Source: an uncultured Clostridia bacterium (GTDB taxonomy: Bacteria > Bacillota > Clostridia > Oscillospirales > Ruminococcaceae). Taken from it: 10,993 nt of DNA. The stretch covers positions 1-10,993 of the forward strand of contig CAMVBT010000058.1 of the NCBI GenBank assembly GCA_947165805.1. The letters are read 5' to 3'. Of the stretch, positions 7,870 to 10,993 are shown in pieces (the stretch's first letter is position 1; each line of letters begins with the position of its first letter). The position numbers and the translations under genes are program-made. The notes under the pieces were generated by a model, which was not told the origin of the DNA, ran no database searches, and saw only the letters and a program-made list of their open reading frames with translations.

Positions 7870-7895
7870 TGTAACATTTTCCTTTTCTTTGCGTA
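7870..7895 (+). promoter_or_regulatory. ECF-sigma-type promoter, probably autoregulatory
   Basis: TGTAAC (7870-7875), a 16 bp T-rich spacer and CGTA (7892-7895) match the -35/-10 form of ECF promoters (the Bacillus sigma-W group uses TGAAAC, 16 bp, CGTA; sigma-X uses TGTAAC). No sigma-A-like -35/-10 pair is evident in this gap. It lies 27 bases upstream of the ECF sigma start, so positive autoregulation is the simplest reading. The expected transcription start is near 7902. Confidence 0.72.
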
Positions 7896-7922
7896 CTTAT
7901 AGGTGAAAGGGGGTATCCACCC

Positions 7923-8465
7923 ATGGAAGATGAGCTTGTCGTGAAGCTGAACAAGGGCGATGTAAAGGCGTTCGAGCGGATCGTCGCGGAATACGGCGGG
8001 TATGTTATGTCTGTCGTGAAGCGGCGCTCCGGAGGGCTGCTCTCTCCGGAGGACGCGGAGGAGATGGCCGCGGACACGTTCGCGGCGCTGTGGCGCGAAA
8101 GGGAGCACATCGACCCGTCAAAGCCCATAATGCCGTATCTCGCGGCGGTCGCAGGGAACGCCGTCATAAGCAGGCTGCGGGCTTTAAGACTGACTGTGAG
8201 CATAGAGGACATCGAAGAGCCCGCGTCGGACAGCTTTGCCGCGGATATCGAGAACAGAGAGTTTACGCGGGCTCTGATGAGCTCGCTGGACAAGCTCTCC
8301 GGCAAGCAGCGTGAGGTGTTTGTCCGCTTTTATTTCTACGGCGAGACGACGAAGGAGATAGCGGAGTTGATGGGGCTCGGGGCTTCCGATGTCAGAACGA
8401 CGCTGCACAGAACGCGGGAGAGGATCAGGGCTGAGCTTGAAGAAGGAGGTTTTACTTATGAATGA
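7923..8465 (+). CDS. ECF-type RNA polymerase sigma-70 family factor
   Basis: A 180-residue sigma factor with only regions 2 and 4, the architecture of extracytoplasmic-function sigmas that redirect RNA polymerase in response to envelope or environmental signals. Region 2 spans about 8-85: GDVKAFERIV for 2.1, then a DAEEMAADTFAALWR helix, then the aromatic/basic MPYLAAVAGNAVISRLR segment. After an acidic linker (about 93-108), region 4 (about 115-172) has LDKLSGKQREVFVRFYFYGETTKEIA-type sequence and a helix-turn-helix ending HRTRERIRAEL that should contact the -35 box. The ATG at 7923 follows a G-run SD (7909-7913). The last 8 bases overlap the start of the next gene (ATGAATGA), a coupling typical of sigma/anti-sigma pairs. 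An ECF-type promoter sits just upstream. The exact ECF group and signal are not recognisable. Confidence 0.94.
   Translation: MEDELVVKLNKGDVKAFERIVAEYGGYVMSVVKRRSGGLLSPEDAEEMAADTFAALWREREHIDPSKPIMPYLAAVAGNAVISRLRALRLTVSIEDIEEPASDSFAADIENREFTRALMSSLDKLSGKQREVFVRFYFYGETTKEIAELMGLGASDVRTTLHRTRERIRAELEEGGFTYE
8443..8449 (+). promoter_or_regulatory. Strong SD fixing the start of the ECF partner gene
   Basis: AAGGAGG lies inside the 3' end of the sigma gene, 8 bases before the ATG at 8458. It selects 8458 over the in-frame upstream ATG at 8389, which lies deep within the sigma gene and has no comparable SD. Confidence 0.85.
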
Positions 8466-9090
8466 AACGATACTTCCGATACATAAGGAGAAAATGACCG
8501 CGGAGCAGAAAGAGCGGTTGATATCATCTGCCGAGGCAAAGGCGGGCATTGCGCGCGGGAGGCGTTTTTTTACGAAGCGCGCAGCGTTTATCGGCATAGC
8601 GACCGCATTATGCCTTGCCGCCGCCGGGGCGGGAGCATTCGTTCTTTCGGAGGTGCCGCCGGTATCCGCCAATGAGGACGAATATCCCGACCACAGGATA
8701 ATACGGGACGCGCTCAATACGGGAAGGTATTATCTTGACGGTGATACCTCCGCGCCTTATGTGGAGGTATATGCCGACGGCACGTTACGGCTGAATTATC
8801 CCGGATTTGAAGACCGGCTGAGGGAGCTCGCCGCCGGGCAGGCGGAAGAGCGAGGCTCAGGAACTCCGTTTACAGCCGGGCAGGAAGCGGCGATATCGGA
8901 GGACGCGGCATGGGCTTGCGCACCGCACGGATATACCGTTGTTTACTGGAAATTCATTGACAAAACAATGGTCATGCTCGACTGGGACGAGGATAGCAAC
9001 GAGGGCGGCACGGGCTACGACTATATCGACAGAAACACGCTCACGATCGGCTACGGAGGCGTGACATTCAGATATCTGTATGTGGGATAA
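8458..9090 (+). CDS. Single-pass membrane protein, putative anti-sigma/sensor partner of the ECF sigma
   Basis: A 210-residue protein I cannot assign to a named family. It has an N-terminal cytoplasmic segment (1-41) that is charged and helical, ending in the basic run RGRRFFTKR. One hydrophobic span follows (about 42-63), then an extracytoplasmic domain (64-210) rich in Tyr, Asp and Gly, with GRYYLDGD (89-96) and YVEVYADGTLRLNY (101-114) suggesting short beta-strands, and a Tyr-rich C-terminus. The topology (N-in, C-out) and the 8-base overlap with the sigma gene fit an anti-sigma or signal-sensing partner, but the zinc-binding HxxxCxxC motif of ZAS anti-sigmas is absent. The cytoplasmic part is short for sequestering a sigma factor. 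It could instead be an envelope protein in the sigma's own regulon. Only two cysteines remain (C52 in the membrane span, C154 outside). Transcription ends at the hairpin six bases downstream. Confidence 0.8.
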   Translation: MNETILPIHKEKMTAEQKERLISSAEAKAGIARGRRFFTKRAAFIGIATALCLAAAGAGAFVLSEVPPVSANEDEYPDHRIIRDALNTGRYYLDGDTSAPYVEVYADGTLRLNYPGFEDRLRELAAGQAEERGSGTPFTAGQEAAISEDAAWACAPHGYTVVYWKFIDKTMVMLDWDEDSNEGGTGYDYIDRNTLTIGYGGVTFRYLYVG

Positions 9091-9095
9091 TAAGG

Positions 9096-9125
9096 AAAGC
9101 GCGCGGACACCGTCTGCGCGCTTTT
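9096..9125 (+). terminator. Intrinsic terminator of the ECF operon
   Basis: AAAGCGCGC (9096-9104) pairs with GCGCGCTTT (9116-9124). The stem is extended inward by a G-T wobble and GAC/GTC, leaving an ACC loop, and ends in TTTT (9122-9125). It starts 5 bases after the partner gene's TAA and separates the ECF transcript from typA. Confidence 0.9.
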
Positions 9126-9164
9126 ATAGTGAAGTTTTTGTGCAATTTGGCTGTATTTTTTCTA

Positions 9165-9193
9165 TTGACAAATCTCCCAAAGAGTGATATAAT
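9165..9193 (+). promoter_or_regulatory. typA: Sigma-A promoter of typA
   Basis: Perfect TTGACA (9165-9170), 17 bp, perfect TATAAT (9188-9193), with an extended -10 TG at 9185-9186. T-rich sequence upstream (9134-9164) could act as an UP element. Transcription should start near 9200, giving an A-rich leader of about 46 bases that appears unstructured. Confidence 0.92.
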
Positions 9194-9232
9194 AAATCGT
9201 TCAAAACATACAAATAAAAATCACGATAAAAG

Positions 9233-9237
9233 AAGGA
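9233..9237 (+). promoter_or_regulatory. typA: SD supporting the GTG start of typA
   Basis: AAGGA sits 9 bases upstream of GTG 9247. No in-frame ATG lies between the promoter and the conserved NIAIIAHVDHGKT segment, so the GTG is the only sensible start. Confidence 0.75.
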
Positions 9238-9246
9238 AGACAGGCT

Positions 9247-10993
9247 GTGAAAAGAGAAGATCTGAGAAACATAGCTATCATCGCCCACGTCGATCACGGC
9301 AAGACCACGCTGGTCGATGAGATGCTCAAGCAGAGCGGCGTATACCGCGAAAATCAGGCGGTCGTCGAGCGCGTCATGGATAACAACGCCATTGAGCGCG
9401 AGCGCGGCATAACCATACTTGCAAAGAACACGTCCGTGAACTACAAGGGCGTGAAGATCAACATAGTGGACACCCCCGGCCATGCCGATTTCTCCGGCGA
9501 GGTGGAGCGCATACTGAAAATGGTGAACGGCGTGCTCCTGCTGGTGGACAGCTTCGAGGGCACGATGCCGCAGACGAGGTTCGTGCTCCAGAAGGCTCTC
9601 GAGCTCGGGCATAAGGTGATAGTCGTGGTCAACAAGACCGACCGCCCCGACGCCCGCTCGAAGGAAGTAGTCGATGAGGTGCTGGAGCTCCTGCTCGACC
9701 TCGACGCGGACGACGAGCAGCTCGAAAGCCCCGTTGTATTCTGCTCCGGCAGAAACGGCACAGCATCGCTCGACCCGGACGTGCAGGGCGAGAACCTGAT
9801 ACCGCTGTTCGATATGATACTTGAACATATCCCCGCTCCCGAGGGCGACCCCGAGGGCGAGCTCCAGCTCCTCGTGTCCTCGATAGACTACAACGAGTAT
9901 GTCGGCAGGATAGCGATAGGCAGGATAGAGCGCGGCGTGATAAAGCAGAACAGCGAGGTCGTTGTCTGCGACTATCACGGAGCCGTGGAGCCGTTCAAAG
10001 CGAAGATCGTCAGCCTCTACGAATTTGACGGTCTCGGAAAGAACGCCGTACAGGAGGCTTCCGTGGGCGATATCGTGTGCTTCTCGGGCATAGAGGGCAT
10101 AACGATAGGGCAGACAGTCTGCTCCCCGAACGCCGTTGAGCCGCTGCCGTTCGTGAAGATAAGCGAACCCACCGTGGAAATGACATTCTCGGTAAACGAC
10201 AGCCCCTTCGCGGGCAGAGAGGGCAAGTATGTCACCTCGCGCCAGATACGCGAGCGCCTTGAACGCGAGCTGCTGAAGGACGTGTCCCTGCGCGTCAAGG
10301 AGAGCGAGGTGCGCGACGCCTACGACGTGGCGGGGCGCGGCGAGATGCACCTGTCGATACTGATAGAGACCATGCGCCGCGAGGGGTATGAGCTTTCGGT
10401 GAGCACTCCCCGTGTGCTGTACAAGGAGATAGACGGCGTGAAGTGCGAGCCTATGGAAAAGCTCGTTATCGACGTCCCCGAGGAGAGCGTCGGCGCGGTA
10501 ATGGAGAAAATGGGCGTGCGCAAGGCGGAAATGGTGGAGATGCACCCGATCGGCTCGCGCACAAGAATGGAATTCAAGATACCGTCCCGCGGACTTTTCG
10601 GCTACCGCAGCGAATTTCTTACGGATACAAAGGGCGAGGGCGTGCTGAATACGCTGTTTCTCGGCTATGAGCCCTACATGGGCGAGATACCCGTGCGCAC
10701 AACGGGTTCTCTGGTAGCGTTCGAGACAGGCACCTCCAGCGCCTACGGTATATGGAATCTCCAGGACAGAGGCACGATGTTCATTGACCCGGGTCTCGAT
10801 GTGTATGAGGGAATGATAGTGGGAGTGTCGCCCAAGCTCGGTGATATCACGGTAAATGTGTGCAAGAAGAAGCACCTGACAAACACCCGCGCCAGCGGCA
10901 GTGACGAGGCTCTGCGCCTTATCCCGCCCAAGCACATGAGCCTTGAGGAAAGCCTCGAGTTCATCTCCGACGACGAGCTCGTCGAAGTGACCC
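9247..10993 (+). CDS. typA: Ribosome-associated GTPase TypA/BipA, 3' end beyond window
   Basis: A translational GTPase of the EF-G/LepA superfamily that binds the 70S ribosome and aids 50S assembly and growth under stress such as cold. 582 residues are visible; the family is about 605-615, so only about 25-30 C-terminal residues are missing. GTPase motifs: G1 AHVDHGKT (13-20), switch I ERGIT (52-56), G3 DTPGH (75-79) with the catalytic-type His, G4 NKTD (129-132) and a G5-like CSG near 166. Then follow the beta-barrel domain, EF-G-like domains III and V (SEPTVEMTFSVNDSPFAG, GRGEMHLSILIE, SRGLFGY), and the BipA-specific C-terminal domain with KKKHLTNTRASGSDEA. The start is GTG, with AAGGA nine bases upstream. 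It is monocistronic on its 5' side, with its own consensus promoter after the ECF terminator. No lesions seen. Confidence 0.97.
   Translation, partial: MKREDLRNIAIIAHVDHGKTTLVDEMLKQSGVYRENQAVVERVMDNNAIERERGITILAKNTSVNYKGVKINIVDTPGHADFSGEVERILKMVNGVLLLVDSFEGTMPQTRFVLQKALELGHKVIVVVNKTDRPDARSKEVVDEVLELLLDLDADDEQLESPVVFCSGRNGTASLDPDVQGENLIPLFDMILEHIPAPEGDPEGELQLLVSSIDYNEYVGRIAIGRIERGVIKQNSEVVVCDYHGAVEPFKAKIVSLYEFDGLGKNAVQEASVGDIVCFSGIEGITIGQTVCSPNAVEPLPFVKISEPTVEMTFSVNDSPFAGREGKYVTSRQIRERLERELLKDVSLRVKESEVRDAYDVAGRGEMHLSILIETMRREGYELSVSTPRVLYKEIDGVKCEPMEKLVIDVPEESVGAVMEKMGVRKAEMVEMHPIGSRTRMEFKIPSRGLFGYRSEFLTDTKGEGVLNTLFLGYEPYMGEIPVRTTGSLVAFETGTSSAYGIWNLQDRGTMFIDPGLDVYEGMIVGVSPKLGDITVNVCKKKHLTNTRASGSDEALRLIPPKHMSLEESLEFISDDELVEVT

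Noticed and set aside
8389..8457. Upstream in-frame ATG (8389) as start of the ECF partner protein
   Set aside because: It would add 23 residues overlapping the sigma region-4 coding sequence, and it lacks an SD; the ATG at 8458 has a perfect AAGGAGG at 8-base spacing.
9124..10935. A 603-codon open frame antisense to nearly all of typA
   Set aside because: The encoded protein is His/Tyr/Leu-rich with no recognisable domain, and the sense frame is unmistakably BipA. Long antisense frames are expected where codon bias avoids stops on the opposite strand.
1..10993. CRISPR arrays, tRNA or rRNA genes, insertion sequences, prophage genes
   Set aside because: No spaced direct repeats, cloverleaf-like sequence, transposase motifs or terminal inverted repeats were seen; genes are packed with gaps under 190 bases.

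Overview
The window is about 11 kb of compact, gene-dense chromosome from a low-redundancy bacterial genome. It most likely comes from a Gram-positive Clostridia member, and my best guess is a Ruminococcus/Oscillospiraceae-type gut bacterium. This rests on AddA-type (not RecB-type) recombination, very strong consensus sigma-A promoters (TTGACA, 17 bp, TATAAT), strong GGAGG Shine-Dalgarno sites, a GufA-type ZIP transporter, and genes that are moderately GC-rich yet use ATA heavily for isoleucine. The taxon is an inference. I see no phage, transposon, CRISPR, tRNA or rRNA signature.

Left third (1-4031, minus strand): an OmpR/PhoB-type response regulator is followed after 4 bp by addA, the helicase-nuclease of double-strand break repair. 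AddA runs off the left edge. A near-perfect leftward promoter at 4092-4064 should drive both. Neither a sensor kinase nor addB, the usual partners, is beside them.

Middle (4130-7855, plus strand): a second near-perfect promoter fires in the opposite direction. It drives a CtpE-like P-type cation ATPase and, directly abutting it (TGA|ATG), ribonuclease HI (rnhA). A strong hairpin follows rnhA. Its right arm contains the Shine-Dalgarno site of the next gene, a ZIP-family metal transporter, so it looks both terminator-like and RBS-sequestering.

Right third (7870-10993, plus strand): a two-gene ECF sigma-factor cassette is preceded by an ECF-type promoter (TGTAAC, 16 bp, CGTA), suggesting autoregulation. 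It encodes the sigma factor and a translationally coupled single-pass membrane protein, which by position is the probable anti-sigma factor or sensor although it has no recognisable anti-sigma motif. A GC-rich hairpin terminates it. A third consensus promoter then drives typA (BipA), a ribosome-associated GTPase that runs off the right edge.

Most of the window is core housekeeping plus two regulatory modules: an apparently orphan response regulator beside a cation pump, and the ECF pair. Metal-ion handling (ATPase, ZIP) and envelope or stress sensing (ECF pair) are the plausible themes. The most interesting points are the unusual RR-addA gene order, the SD-trapping hairpin before the ZIP gene, and the unrecognised ECF partner protein.
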